Assembly (NCBI RefSeq): GCF_027580225.2
Contig: NC_073346.2
Location: 12,798,001-12,862,000 of the forward strand
Direction of reading: 5' to 3'
Length of the DNA: 64,000 nt
From: Misgurnus anguillicaudatus
Taxonomy: Eukaryota; Chordata; Actinopteri; Cypriniformes; Cobitidae
The position numbers were made by a program, and so were the translations under genes. Below are positions 11,096 to 23,679 of the stretch, one piece after another (position 1 is the stretch's first letter; every line of letters starts with the position of its first letter). The notes under the pieces are model-generated. The model saw only the letters and a program-made list of their open reading frames with translations, ran no database searches and was not told the origin of the DNA.

Positions 11096-12442
11096 TTATA
11101 GTTAAGTTTGATATAAGAAGCTTTCATATTTTTATCTCTTGCTTCATCGGCAGCATTTTATTTTACATTTCAGTGTTTTTCGGATTTGATTTGATTCATT
11201 CAAATTTTAGCTTGTCATAATCTCCTTCTGATGCATGCTTTAGGCTCTTTTGTCTGGATTGGGTTTTTATCTTCAGGGCCTTTCAGACAGTGGGTATTTT
11301 AAGACAACTCTGTCAGGCAGATTAATATAGTCACCGCCTGGTTGTATAATATTCTCACTCTCATTAAACAACTACCTCAGCTTTCACACATTTGATTTGC
11401 ATGTGAAATTCAAGCTTTTGAGCTAAAACGCAGCCTTCCACCTCACCAGTGTCAAAACCACTCAAACCTCAAGCTGTTGTGAAATCTCAGCTTGTCATCA
11501 GTTGATAAGAATAATTTAAGCAATAAAATGGCCTTTTCCGAGGGGCCGTGGACATAGTTAGCGACTACCAAAGGCGTAATTTTCATTACCTGGTTACACA
11601 TAAATCTCCACAGAAAAGAAATAAATGTTTTAGATAAAGCCCTGCAGCCTTTGCTTTCTGTAGCTAAAGCATATTTCTACTGTGAAGTGCTAAAATGGAA
11701 AGCTCGATCACATCATGAATATTTCATAAGCGCTTCGTGTTAAAATTGATGGTGGGTTGAAAATAAATATTTGGCTAGGAGTCTAACCTGAAGTGTATAA
11801 GTTCAATGCTACTGTTGACATCAAACAGGATACATGTTAATAAGAAGTGTTGTGTTTTATCACCATCTCTGCTTGTCCTGCAGATTACCATCATTTTCTT
11901 AATAAGTGTGTACCGCTGTGTCCGCCACAGCTGGCTTGACTGTATTTAATTGGCTTAAGCATGCAAAATGGGTAGTAAAAACTGTCTATTCCAGTTACGC
12001 TTCATATAACCGTTTTAAAGGTGCCATATTTTTGTGATCCAATTTTTGAAAGTTTAGTTAGTGTGTAATGTTGCTGTTATTGCATAAACAATACATGCAA
12101 AATTATAAATCTCAAAGTTCAATGCCAAGCAATATATTTTCTTATAAAAATTGATCACTTTTCAAGGAATACAGAGAACGGCTGGTTTGGACTACAGCCC
12201 TCTACTGCAGGTATATGATGACAATGTTCAGAATTATTGACTAACGTCCGCCTATAGTTCTGTGTTCAAAATATCGATACAGCACCTTCCGTATCGATTC
12301 GGATGCACTTTTAAAAGTAACGTGACGAATCGCTGTTGATCCGTGATGCATATGGAAAGGACGCATGTGTCCCGCGGAGTAGGTAGAGTTAAAGGTAGCG
12401 GGGTATACTTTAACTTTGCGTGTCTGTCTCGCTGGCGCACGT

Positions 12443-12443
12443 G

Positions 12444-12487
<44 letters not shown>
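12443..12487 (+). repeat. (CT)n microsatellite
   Basis: About 22 CT units with one TTT interruption, lying inside the hAT at 12255-13763. Confidence 0.95.
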
Positions 12488-12488
<1 letters not shown>

Positions 12489-12768
12489 CGTATTTAAAAT
12501 CAATGAGTTCAGTATGAAAGCGCAGATATCTTAGCCTATACTACTGCAAAGGGCTTTATTAGCCACTCTCTTATAAAACAGTACTAACGCAATTGAGAAG
12601 AAATACGACAGATTTGCATGTGAAAAGTGTACGTCTACAGAAGAGATACAGAGCTACTTTAATAATCTGATTTCTACTAAATAGTATTAACTCTGACTGC
12701 ATGTTTATAGATATATTCATAGATATAGAATAATTTAGTGAGAGACAAATATAATGCATTGCCTAGAG

Positions 12769-13465
12769 CAGTGTTTCTCAAACTTTTTCAGCCCAAGGAC
12801 CACTTTATCTTCCAATTTTTTTCTGGGGACCACCTAACAGAATCCCACTTTAACATGCCCCCAAAAACAACAACATGGGAAGGATAAGCTAAATTTAAGT
12901 TTAATATGCAACTGTTCCAAGTCAAAAACTATGTTCAGAAATTATTATATGAATTTTATTTCATTTGAAAAAGTAAATGTGAAATGAGTCGCAGCTTACA
13001 AACTGCACATGTGAAAAAAAAGTGCAATTAAACATACTGTAACAGCCTAGGTCCCACTTAATGTCATTCCAAAGAGCCATAAGTTTAAAACTGTGGTGGT
13101 GGGTATATGAAGTCTATGGTTGTCACTATGGTAACAATAAAATGCTAAAAAAAATGTTCCCCTTAATGTCCAAAATCACTGAAATTACAGGGATTTTACA
13201 CATGAAGCAAAAACTAGTACATTACAAAACTAATAGATCTGTGGATTGTAGCCGCTTTCAATTGACGCTTGATCCTTCTTTTGACTCCTCTTTGGTTTAG
13301 CCACTGATCCATTTTTATGTTATTAAACCAAAATGGCAAGAACTGATATTACTATTTAAATAAGTGACTATAAACACTTGCCTAGTTTAGGTCATCTTTT
13401 GGCGGACCACTGGGGGGGTTTGGTGGACCACTGGTGGTCCGCGGACCACACTTTAAGAATTACTG
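12769..13465. mobile_element. hAT element, 697 bp, nested in the 12255-13763 hAT
   Basis: Left end CAGTGTTTCTCAAACTTTTT, right end CACTTTAAGAATTACTG, flanked by the perfect 8-bp duplication GCCTAGAG at 12761-12768 and 13466-13473. Paired GGACCAC / GTGGTCC motifs lie near both ends. There is no transposase frame. Confidence 0.9.
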
Positions 13466-15274
13466 GCCTAGAGTAAGGTACAATCTTTATTAAACTGCTT
13501 TAAAAAAACATAAGTACTAACTCTGGGATTTTAAGCATTTCTGTGTTACCCCAAAAGCTAATAAATGAATGGCAAAAACACAACTGTTACAACACTGCTT
13601 ATTCAATGTACAATAAACAGATAATAATAATAATAATGTTACTAAATTCTGAACAAAAAATGTAATTCAAAATAGTCTTGTATCGTGATGTGCATCGTAT
13701 CGGGATATGTATCGTATCGGGATACGTATCGTATCGGGAAATTGTTGGCAATACACGGCCCTATCCGCCTACAGGACTATTCCAAAAAGGGTGTGACCTT
13801 GTTGTGCTTCCACTGAGAAGAGAAAGAGTTGCGTTAGTAGAGTCGCCATGCCATCGAGATGCTGTTATGTCCATCCCATAGTCAGATCCCCTTTGTTTGG
13901 CGTTTACTAAGGACAGCTTCCTCAATCCGGACAATGTGCGCAAAGCTGCACAATCAACGCTTTGAAAACACAGTAAAAAATGGCAACTTTGTGCGTGTCC
14001 ATTGCATTGACACATTTGTAAGTCTGAATTATCTGCATCTTCATCTTGAATGAAGGAATATTCGTCCTTTGCGATGTCAAACAAATTGCATATTAGATTT
14101 TTTTTAGGCTTTGCTAGTTGTCATTGAAATGTTACATCTGGGCCTCATTGCTTCATCCCACAGCCTTTGGTAATTACACTCTTATTACGTTACTGTAATG
14201 ACAGCTGTTGTTGCCAGCATGGCCGATGACTGTGGTTATCTCCGAAACCCTGGAGAGAAAGCGTCATCATTGACAGCATGCTGTCTCTTCTCCTATCAAA
14301 TTGTGACGGCGAGAAATTGTGGCTTTAATCTCATCAGTTCAGTCCTGTTCCTGATTCCATTTTTGGCACTGCAATAGACATTTCAGATATACTGTCTGTT
14401 GATAGGAGTCTAGCAGTGTATTCAAGCGGATGCAGAGAGGCTTTTTATCTTTCTTGCCTCGTATCTATTTATTCTCTCTCCGCCTTAACAAATTTCTTGC
14501 TCTCAGATAATGGCTGGAGCACACTGGTTGGTTTGGCATCTCAGTGGTGATGATTTTCAGACTCCTGCTGTAAGCTTGCCGAATCTCTTCTGCTCTTTCA
14601 TGGTGGCTGGGCTGCAATTTCGCCGGATACGTGCGCTGAATGCTGATGCGCTCCGTTCGAACTTTGTCTCGGCGTCTGCTCGCAGCAACAGCAGCCTGAG
14701 TCATTTTCTCTCAGCTAATATGAGCTTCAATGGCTTCTCTTCAGCTGATAACAGCAAGGCCGCTGCCTTTATGTTGAGCTCTTTGCTATGAAAAGAAACT
14801 GTCCATCAAAGAAATGAACAGTTGTGCAAAACAATTTTTGGTATAGTGGAGACACAAAAGGTTGAGCCGATACTGAAGCATTAGAGAAAGATATTAAAAA
14901 CCTGCCTTGGTTGGAAAAAGATCTAAGCTTATCCGAATCCAAAATCTGGCTCCAAACCTATATGTATGGTTCATGTCTGGCTATTTTTGACACTGCAAGC
15001 CGCAACTTGACAAAATTAGATAACTCGCATTATTGAAGCCAACATGACATCACGTTGTGTTGTGCACTGACTTATGGGTATAGATACTGTTAGATGCCTA
15101 CCTTAGCGTTTGCCACATTGGGATTGAGAGTTATAAAGCTAATGAAACGTGTTAACTTAATGATCGGATTTATGGGGCAGTATCTCAGATCAATATGTGG
15201 AAGTTTCCAGGGTGTAAAAACCATAAACAGTGTCTAGTCTCTCATGCTTGATCTTTTCTTTCTGTTTCTCACAG

Positions 15275-15487
15275 CCTGATAAACCGAATGCTTCAAAGGG
15301 ATCCGAAGAGGCGAGCGTCACTGGATGAAATCGAGAGCCATGCGTGGCTGCAAGGTGTAGACCCGTCTCCAGCCACAAAGTATACCACACCATTGGTGTC
15401 TCACAAGAACCTGTCGGAAGAAGAACACAACAGCATCATTCAACGCATGGTGCTGGGCGACATCGCAGATAGAGAAACCATCATCGA
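15275..15487 (+). CDS. snrk: SNRK coding exon: kinase C-lobe end and start of UBA-like region
   Basis: Exon between cacag and gtaaga. It joins in frame with the exon at 475-616 (Lys-Asp-Leu-Ile) and with the exon at 20036 (Ile-Glu-Ala-Leu-Glu). It encodes kinase subdomain XI ([16 protein letters not shown], ending in H-A-W-L), with the conserved Arg that packs under the C-lobe. Next comes a short linker, then [16 protein letters not shown], the beginning of the UBA-like segment characteristic of AMPK-related kinases. Its length of 213 bases gives 70 whole codons plus split codons at both ends. The preceding intron is about 14.7 kb and full of transposons. Confidence 0.96.
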
Positions 15488-15591
15488 GTAAGACATTAAC
15501 ATCACACGTTGCATTATTAGACATTTTGCTACAGTTTTGTCTAAGACGACGACATGTTTGTGTTGTGGTGGCTACCATATGGGTGATTCTC

Positions 15592-16406
15592 ACGAAATCC
15601 AGTGTTCATTCTCACGAAATACGTGTCCAGCATCAGAATTTTTAAAAAGCCCTTGAAGCCAATTTTTTTTGCACATATAAGATTAAGGTCTGAACTTACT
15701 ATTACCATTATTTTTAGAGGATTTAAAACACATTTCCTATAAAATTATTTAGATTATCGTCATAAAAAATTATCATTACCGCAACATGATATTACATTAA
15801 ATATGTGCATTTACAAACTGTTTCGTTAATGAGAACTAAAAAGTTGTCTAGGTACTAAATTGTGACAAAATTTCAACTTTTATCTGGAGAGGAAAAATAA
15901 GAACTGCTTACCTGCTAGCCATCTTGAGTGTCACAGTCAATTATTTCCCTTCCAACAGTTTTTTTTTAAATGTTGGTTCCTTGAGTGCTTGAACAATGAT
16001 TTAAATTGTTGCGGAGGATGAGAACATTTTTCGTGGACACATTTATATTCCTTATTATTGTCTCTACATTTACCAATGGTCACCAAATACCACGTTTCTT
16101 TACTGTAAATGTTTATAGTATAACATGCACTGAAGCTTTTTATTTTTTAGATTTTTTAATTATAAATATTTTCATTTCAAAGAACCCAAATCCAGTCATG
16201 GAAATGTTGCGGTAATGAAAATTTCCCCCTTAAATGTGGAAAAAACAACAAAATTGGTTTGTATGATATTTGAAATCATGTGCAAAATAGTACGTGAAGA
16301 GATGTTTGTAACTGATTATTTCTTTTTTGATATTCTTACTTTGCATTTACTTTTTTATCAAAATGTTTCATGACACCTAATAAGTCTAATTTCGCGAGAA
16401 TCATCC
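15592..16406. mobile_element. MITE with GGTGATTCTCACGAAA ends, copy 1
   Basis: Left GGTGATTCTCACGAAAT, right ATTTCGCGAGAATCATCC, with a possible 5-bp duplication ATATG on both sides. A second copy in the opposite orientation lies at 50819-51735; both carry the gccatcttgag / caagatggc block. Superfamily not assigned. Confidence 0.7.
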
Positions 16407-17187
16407 ATATGTGTTTTGAAATTGAGGGCTAAGCTGTTGGTTGCAATTTGCAATCTCACCACTAGATGCTGCTTAAATGTACACACCCAACCTTTAAATA
16501 CCGGAGGTGCAACAATATCTTACAATTGCATGTCGAGTATGGCCTCTGCATTTGAGAATTTCAGTTCGGTTTCTGTCATTGCTAGGATTCAGATAGTGAG
16601 AAAGCTTGTCTGTCTGTCATATGATGTCAGATGAATTTGACTTGAAGCAAACCTCTATGTCGCCTTTTGTAAACTGTCACGAGAAAGGATTGAGTTTTTT
16701 CACGTTAGTAGAAGTACCATTTTTCATAAGTGCTGAAAAAGTTCATCCCACCGCCAGTGAAGCATGAAATGAACACTCTGCTGTACAGACTCACTGAGAG
16801 ATGCATGCTGGGTGACGGTTCAAAGCAGCCATCAGTCTCTGTTCTTTATCTTTGATATTACTCTACTGACAGCTGGGAAACCTCACTGTGGGAAGTCGGC
16901 TCCCTCAAAGAGACTTTCGGTGTACTGTAATAGTGTGACTGTAGCAAAATACAGATTTACGGGGCTAAGTCCTCTGCTCATGCTAAATAGTCTATTCCAT
17001 TCAGAAAGCTGAACCCTGAATACAGGCCATAACTGTATATTCACACCTCGCCAAAAGATTGCTTCTGCATGATTTTATGGCCTGCGAGCTCTCATTTATA
17101 GTATTAACACGATGCACTCTCTGAGAGCGATTTTGTATTTGATGAAATGCTCAGACTAAAAGATTATGAAAGATATCAACCCTCCCA

Positions 17188-17415
17188 GGTTTCACAGACA
17201 AGGCGTAAGGCTAGTCCTAGACTAAAACAAGTTTGAGCTGTCTCAACTGAATATAACTTGAACTGACAGATGTTAAAGTGTGCCAGTGCCATTGATTTGC
17301 CTCAAGATGCACACCAGTAAGGGCTTTTTCCAAGGTATGCTTATAAAAGATGCTTAAACATCTTATTTTAACTGGGGCCTAGTCCTGGCTTAAGCTAAGC
17401 CTTGTCTGTGAAACC
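17188..17415. mobile_element. MITE with GGTTTCACAGACAAGGC ends
   Basis: A perfect 17-bp inverted repeat bounds 228 bp: GGTTTCACAGACAAGGC at the left and its complement ending at 17415. It carries the tgccagtgcc and gcctagtcctggctta blocks. It is related to the decayed copies at 17706-17926 and 47300-47490. Confidence 0.75.
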
Positions 17416-17705
17416 AGACCTAAGTCTTGCTGAGATCATGCTTAAAACAAGACAAAATATCTGCCAGCAGGGTACGAAAGATAAACTTCCAAACGACGGT
17501 AAACTTTTGTTACCACAAAGGAAGGCCCCTCTCTCCCCTCATTCGATTGGACATTGAAAAAACGCGTATGACTTTGGCCACTTTTCGCGAGATGGCGGCC
17601 AAAACGCGAGATGTTTGGTGCAAATAAACAGGTGCGCTCAATGCCCATAGAAAACCATTTTAAAAAGGCCATAAACGCGTTCTGTGTGATCGGCCGCTTA
17701 GGTGG

Positions 17706-17926
17706 CGGTTTCCCAAACAGGGTTTAGATTACTCCAGAACCTAGGCCTTAGTTATATTAGGACATTTAAGTGTTTAAAAAAAACTAGACTGGTGTGCATC
17801 TTGAGACGAAACAACACCACTGATATATGTTAAGATATGTCAGTACAAGGTGTTTTGAAATTAAAGCAGCTCAAACATGTATTTTATTCTGGGACTACAT
17901 GTAGGATTAGCCCTGTCCAGGAAACC
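17706..17926. mobile_element. Degenerate MITE with GGTTTCC ends
   Basis: Left GGTTTCCCAAACAGGG, right CCCTGTCCAGGAAACC. The interior gttaagatatgtcagt is shared with 47300-47490, which shows one family. Confidence 0.65.
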
Positions 17927-19254
17927 ACCAAAAATGTTTAAAGCAGATACTTGTTTTAAATATAAACTTACTTAATTTTGATAATTTTATAAACCAAGAC
18001 TTATTTTCCATTCCATGGCATAAATCCAAGTAAAACAAAATTAGGAAAAATGTAGAGTAGGACTTGATTTTGTCCATCGAGAACTGTGTGGATCGTTGAA
18101 ATTGCGGCCATGTTGCTAACTGCTAATCGCCACAATCTCAGAAACAAGTCTCTGATAGCCCCGTCCTTTTGTTTATGAGTCAAATTAAGTATACTTTGCA
18201 AGGCTGTGTATTTGACTGTGTAGGTACGCTCGAGTAATGGAAGTGTAACAATACAACGATGTGGATCGATCAGGGGGGCAGGGTTTCATATTTTATTGAA
18301 GCTTCCCTAGACGCCGCCATTGCTTAGCGAACACCCATCTGCTGTTAGCATCCCATTGACTCCCATTCATTTTGGCGTCACTTTGACAGCGAATAACTGA
18401 GGCGTTTAAAGACTCCGTTTGTCCATTAATTATTTCTAAGGAAACACGAAAATGTATAAAAGGCTCCATTACCATGTATCTTACGTTATGGCCCAGTAGA
18501 AGCAGTTTTTTTAAAAATAGGCTAACGATTGCGTCATAACCTGCGACTCTCTGTCGCACAGTAGAGAAATTACCGTATGGACAGGAGGAGAAGCTCGTAG
18601 GCAATCTTTTACTGACTATGAGGCAATCGGGTGGACATGAAGGCATAAAGTCTAGGGAGATTTTTAATCAGAATACTAACCAAAATTTGCTCCTGTTCAC
18701 GCTCGCCGTCTCTGCAAGATTCGGTGGGTGATTCAGATTTCCCGTGGCACGGCTATTGAAAGACTTACAATTGTTAGACAGGTTGCTCACGTGACATCTA
18801 CGTCATTAAGCTCAGTTAGAGTCTGCACAGTACGCTCGACACCCAGGAAGTGCGTGCTTCTAATCGACTTCACTTGTCTCCGTTGAATCCAATGGGGTTG
18901 CTGTGTCCATTTCCTTTACTGTCTATGGGATCGATGCATCATTTCAATTTCTAACCATACGATGTATCAATGCCGCACATAAAACAATCATATGAGGTAC
19001 CTTTTTTTGACACTCTTCGCTTTCTCATTTCTCAATGTAACTTCCATTTACAACAAAGCGTGCATTTTTGTTTATTTTTATGTGCTAGTGTCAGCAAGTG
19101 TATGCAATGCAGCAACAAAGTGGTTGTCGCAACGTAAACGCAGCGAAAGAGGCGTTGTGACGAAAATCGGACGAAAGTTGTGGGTTTGGAAATATTTAGT
19201 ATTTGGAAAATGTATTGGACAAACAGATTGGCTGAAAACCTTTGCCAGCACCAG

Positions 19255-19356
19255 TAGGGCTGGGTATTGTTTAAAATCTTTCTATCCGGTGACGATGCTT
19301 TTTCTGAGTTTTTCGTTCGATACCATAAAAGTATCGACGCTCGGTACCCAGCCCTA
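19255..19356. mobile_element. Miniature hAT MITE, 102 bp
   Basis: TAGGGCTGGGTATTG at the left, CGGTACCCAGCCCTA at the right, and the perfect 8-bp duplication AGCACCAG at 19247-19254 and 19357-19364. It is little more than its two ends. Confidence 0.92.
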
Positions 19357-20035
19357 AGCACCAGCTGAAACACTAAAGACTTTTAACTGTTGCCATCATA
19401 AACTTGCTTTTATGTTACAATTTTGACCTCATTATTAATTTTTCTTTAAGTGTACTTTTTTAGTTTGTTGTTGTAAATGTCCAAATTGGGACAGAGTCCC
19501 AAGGAATTGGGTATAAGAGCTTAATTACACAATCATTATTTTGGTTGCATTGGTGTTATAAAAAAAGTAACTGCTTAACTAGGCACATAAGAATCAAGTA
19601 TCGATAAATTAATCGAATCGTAATTAAATCGAAGAAATGTTTGATGTATCTGCAAATACCGCATTGCTGGCGGAGATGATCGATACTATATCGCAACGCA
19701 ATGAACTGTCCGATTTACACCCCTATTGCGTACAAATAAAATAAAGTAGACTTACAACTACAAAAGATACAAAAAGTAGTTTGCTTTTAAGTATTTGTTA
19801 GTGATATGTTTATATTTGTTCTAAAAGATAACTAATGAAATTGTTAATGAAGAGCCTTACGATTGCCATCTCTAGTTTGAGCTTATAGCCACATAAGTCT
19901 CTGGGTGTTAGTAGCAGATCAAAATTCCTCAAGGTATGATTAATTCAACACGTTTGCTACTGTGTTTTTTTTCTCTCAGACGGTCTGCATCTTCTCCTCA
20001 CTTGTCCATTTTCTTCACTCTCTTTCTCTCTACAG

Positions 20036-20170
20036 AGCCCTTGAGACCAACAAGTACAACCACATCACTGCTACTTACTTCCTCCTGGCTGAACGAATCC
20101 TGAGGGAAAAGCAGGAGAAAGAGGTGCAACCTCGTTCATCCAGCCCCAGTAACATCAAGGCCCACTTCAG
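20036..20170 (+). CDS. snrk: SNRK coding exon: UBA-like region and linker
   Basis: Exon after a pyrimidine-rich tract ending ctctacag, with its donor gtactt directly after 20170. It encodes [20 protein letters not shown], the second half of the UBA-like domain, then a charged and serine-rich linker ending in IKAHFR. The final Arg codon is split and completed by the first base of the exon at 23680. An open frame continues past the donor for another 170 bases, but that part is intronic: family similarity resumes only at 23680. The donor has a weak +3 to +6 (gtactt rather than gtaagt), so read-through or use of another donor is possible but not shown. Confidence 0.94.
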
Positions 20171-21714
20171 GTACTTCTGGCCCACTGTGGCTTCACTATT
20201 TCTTTGCTGTGTATTCATCTCTTGTCTCAAGGAGAAGAATACTTCTGTATTGATAATTCCTCTTAGGTTTCTTAGTGTCGGTTCTGGTGACAAAATGCAA
20301 CACTTATTCTTGAAGGACAGCACTTTGCCAGTTCTCTGATAAGTAACAGTGGTCGGTTTGAACCAGTTGGTTAAAACTCTACTTTTGGGTCTTTAGCGAT
20401 GATAAAGGCAAAATCCGAGAGGAGTTTTTTAAAGAATTACTCTTGGCAGGAATTGAAACCATTTATCTTCAGTAAGATATTAGTTTTAGTTCAAAATTAG
20501 TCATGGTCATTCTTCGACATGTCTAGTTCCTTTTGTTCTGGTCAGATTTATTCTTTGTAAAAGGTCAGACAGTGGAGAATATAGATAAACGAGGCCTTTG
20601 CAAACTAAAGGTTATGTCAGCAAATGTTAGAAGTCAGTAGTTTTATTCACCAAGGAATGTGACTTAGCATCAAAAACCTAAACATACAAAAACAGAAATA
20701 AACCTGTGATTAATTAACCTTTCTGAGTAATATACGTAGTCATATGTAGAAAACGCAAATCCAGTAGTGTTGCTGGTCATCGTTGAATAGGTTTTCATAA
20801 ATCCCTCACTGTCAGAGGCTATGAGAGATCAGCTATGCTGAATCTCTGTCTTTTCTCAGTCCCATGTGCGGACAGCTAGGACATCCTCTGAACCCTGCAT
20901 GGGGTGACAAATGTGTTTAAAAGACAAGCCTCATCGGTTCAGCCTGACCCAGAAATGCAGTCAGGCTATGGATGCTTTCTGAGAACAGCGGGGGAAGAAA
21001 TGAGGGGATGTGGAGGAAAAGAGAAATAGGAGAGAAAGCCAAAGGGAGGGAAATGGAGGAAATAGTCTGCAGGATCCTGCCAGGCTCCTGTGGGCATTGT
21101 ACATGTCTGACCTCTGCCGTCAAGCATTTTGTGACTCATGGGATCATTAGAGGGTAACAAACACTTTTCTGGGAATCTAATCTAGAATATCAACTTGAAT
21201 GGAGAAGCACATGGAGTCTCCCAGAGATTTTCCTCCTGGGTATAGGTAAGAATCACAATGAAAGGGTAAAATGCACAGGTGTAAAATCTATGGAATGTAC
21301 TCAGAATTGTAATGTAAATTATTCCCATGATTTAGTGATGAATATCACTAATACATTTTGCTAGGATATTGATATAAAATATATTTTTGTGGTAAGGGGA
21401 AGACAAAATCTTGTTAATGTTCCATAAGAATTCTCACATTTAGGGGCTGTTTTACATGATATTGTTTTTTAAAATAAAAATGGAAAATTTTTATTTGGTT
21501 ACATTTGTGTTTTGGGTGCCTAAAATGCACATTTAAAAAACTAAATCGGCTCTGTGTACAATTTGTGAAAACAGTGACGTGCACATGTATATTACATGTT
21601 TACACATCGTGTGACATCACCAACTACTGGCTTGGCAAACATAATACATTCATTGTTTTGTGGATCTCTTTGAATGAGAATCGCCGTAAGAACATTGTTG
21701 TCTGTACGCAAAAA

Positions 21715-22780
21715 ATCAAATGCACCAATTGTTCGGCAACTGAAATTATTTGGCCGAAAGTAATGAAAAAACGTATTTTGGCTGTTCGGCTGAACAAGTG
21801 AAACGACAGGATAAATTTTATCGAACAATGAGGTCTTTGATTACGCAAATAAATAGCAACCAGCGCAGAGTGAGAAACGTAAGCATTTAAAGTGTTTGAG
21901 AAAGACGCAAAAACGCCCAACACTACAAGTTTTTAGGCATTGTAATGAAATAGGTTATTTGCATTTTTGCGGGATAAAAGATCGGATTAATATCCGTTTA
22001 GCCAAAACTCATTTATGTGGTCGAATGTACATGCAACAGTTTTAACAAGTCAGATTTTTATCTGATTAGAGACACGTGACCAAGTCTAAAAGGCCCTATA
22101 ATGATGGCTAAAATGTAAAAAAGTGTTACGTTGTTAAATAATGTGAAATAAATATAGTAAAAAGGACATTTTTAAAATGTAATTTGTGCAATGGTGAGAA
22201 AATTGGCAAAATAATTAGGAAAATTAAAAATAAAATTGTTTGGTAGGGGTGTGAGATATGACGATATTTGATCGTGAACGATTAAAATGTCTCCACAATC
22301 CACTTTTTCTGAAATATCGTTGTATCGTGCCCACATAAAGTACGCAACAAATGCAAATATGCGACAAACTGAGGAGTGCGCTACGTAAAGGCGAGTTGGC
22401 CGTGTATACCTTTTTTCATACTCACCGCGGCTACGGGCGGATGGCCGTGTTCTTCACATACGCAATGCAAATGATTTCTTATTCAAATTATTACACTACC
22501 AGGCCATCAGGGCAGCACTGATTTGCGACATTTATAGTTACTTACATTAAAACATTCAGGATAATTGAAGAAAAGTAGCCGATCCACCATTGCAAACAAA
22601 GTTTAGAACAAACATCAACATAAAAAAGAACCGCGATTAAAATTATAAAATTGCGGTTTTCCCTTGAACAATTGTGCTGTTATATTTTTCCCATATTGCC
22701 CACCCCTATTGTTCGGTATTCGGCTGAATGTTTAATTTTGTTCGGCATCGGCCAAGAATTTTCCTTTCGGTGCATCCCTA
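21715..22780. mobile_element. hAT remnant with GGTGCATCCCTA end
   Basis: The right end GGTGCATCCCTA and repeated TTCGGC/GCCGAA motifs identify a fish hAT family. The left end is decayed (ATGCACCAATTGTTCGGCAA near 21721), so its start is approximate and no matching duplication was found. It hosts the hAT at 22244-22708. Confidence 0.6.
22244..22708. mobile_element. hAT MITE, 465 bp, nested
   Basis: TAGGGGTGTGAGATATGACG at the left, CCCATATTGCCCACCCCTA at the right. The 8-bp duplication TTGTTTGG / TTGTTCGG (22236-22243, 22709-22716) has one mismatch. Confidence 0.8.
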
Positions 22781-23679
22781 GTTTTTAGTACATTGTTGTT
22801 GTGTAAGCATACCCTTGGACTAACAACAATGTTTATGGGAAATTAAAGTATCAATTCTCTCATTCTCATAACAGATGTGGAAATGTTTACCATTCTTTCT
22901 CTTCAGACTTCTAAACAAAGCTAAAGTTTTATATATTTGACTTGGCCTAACTCCCTCCCGTATTTATCATCATATCCCAGAAATAGCATCAAGCGTCGTG
23001 CTAATGTAAGAAATGCATAAACAAGTGTAGTATTTGTCCTGTTCATGTATGTTTGCTGAGAGATTTCCTTTTGTGGTGTTTCTGATCAGAATCTAGATTG
23101 GAAATGTGTCCGAATATAGTGTAAGAACATTTACTACATTTGTATTTCTATTGTTTTAATGTGGGCATTATAAAGCCATGTTCTGTTTAGGTCGTCATAT
23201 CAACATGAAGTTCATAGAGTGTCTGTGTGGTTATGATGAAAGTCTTTTGTTCTGAATTACTGTGCCTCTAAAGCGTCATGTATCATCTTGTCAGATTATT
23301 TCTTTCCATAGCAACTTGCAAGAAGGCAGACATGTTGTGTAAATGGTACCACAGCAGGAAGCTAAGGATACAAGCAGATACATTAAAAGCAAGTTGGAGC
23401 ATCATGTCTGAATTATCTTGTAAATCACCATGTTCCTTTGTTTTGTGTTTGGCACAAGCAAGCAAGTTGGCTTTTGTCAAGGACTGTCATGAACGCTAGC
23501 GTTATTTTTATAAGACACTTTCCAGAGCCTCTGTCTTTAAAATTATATCTAGTAATGTCTTCCTTAGCTGTCCATTATCCTGCTTTAAATCTTTTAAAAG
23601 CTTGCACTCTGTTTAATGTAGACACTGTCACTGTCCTTTAGTTGATCTCTGAAGTCATGTGTCCATTTCTGTTTTGCAG

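Larger units (their letters stand above)
12255..13763. mobile_element. hAT element, 1.5 kb, host of a nested hAT
   Basis: Flanked by the perfect 8-bp duplication TCCGCCTA (12247-12254 and 13764-13771). The right end is GCCAATACACGGCCCTA-like, the left TAGTTCTGTGTTC, a decayed inverted repeat. The interior has ATCGATACAG / CGTATCGGGA motifs typical of one fish hAT family, including a threefold tandem copy of about 17 bp (CGTATCGGGATA) at 13681-13738. Also inside are a CT repeat (12443-12487) and the hAT at 12769-13465. Confidence 0.8.
617..15274 (+). other. SNRK 14.7 kb intron
   Basis: Intron between the first two SNRK exons in the window. Its recognisable content is listed separately (Tc1-like MITE, nested hATs, TTAA MITEs, interrupted SINE, minisatellite, PIF/Harbinger-like element). 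In 2630-2940 there is similarity to the interior of the hAT at 42836-44350 (shared aaagatatcaag and catgttctttacattatgta tracts), so that part is probably a hAT fragment. I see no gene, RNA or clear repeat in 3660-5500, 5751-6210, 7223-8970, 11099-12246 and 13772-15250. Confidence 0.85.
15488..20035 (+). other. SNRK 4.5 kb intron
   Basis: Holds the MITEs listed at 15592, 17188, 17706 and 19255. A fragment at about 16420-16500 (gcaatctcaccactagatgc) matches the interior of the TTAA family C elements at 36891 and 38730. I see nothing assignable in 16510-17180, 17930-19250 or 19370-19960. Confidence 0.8.
20171..23679 (+). other. SNRK 3.5 kb intron
   Basis: Contains the hAT pair at about 21715-22780. 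Nothing recognisable is seen in 20340-21700 or 22800-23640, apart from ordinary AT-rich intron sequence and a T-rich acceptor tract. Confidence 0.8.

Noticed and set aside
20171..20339. Extension of the SNRK exon past 20170
   Set aside because: The frame stays open, but SNRK similarity stops exactly at the donor and resumes at 23680.
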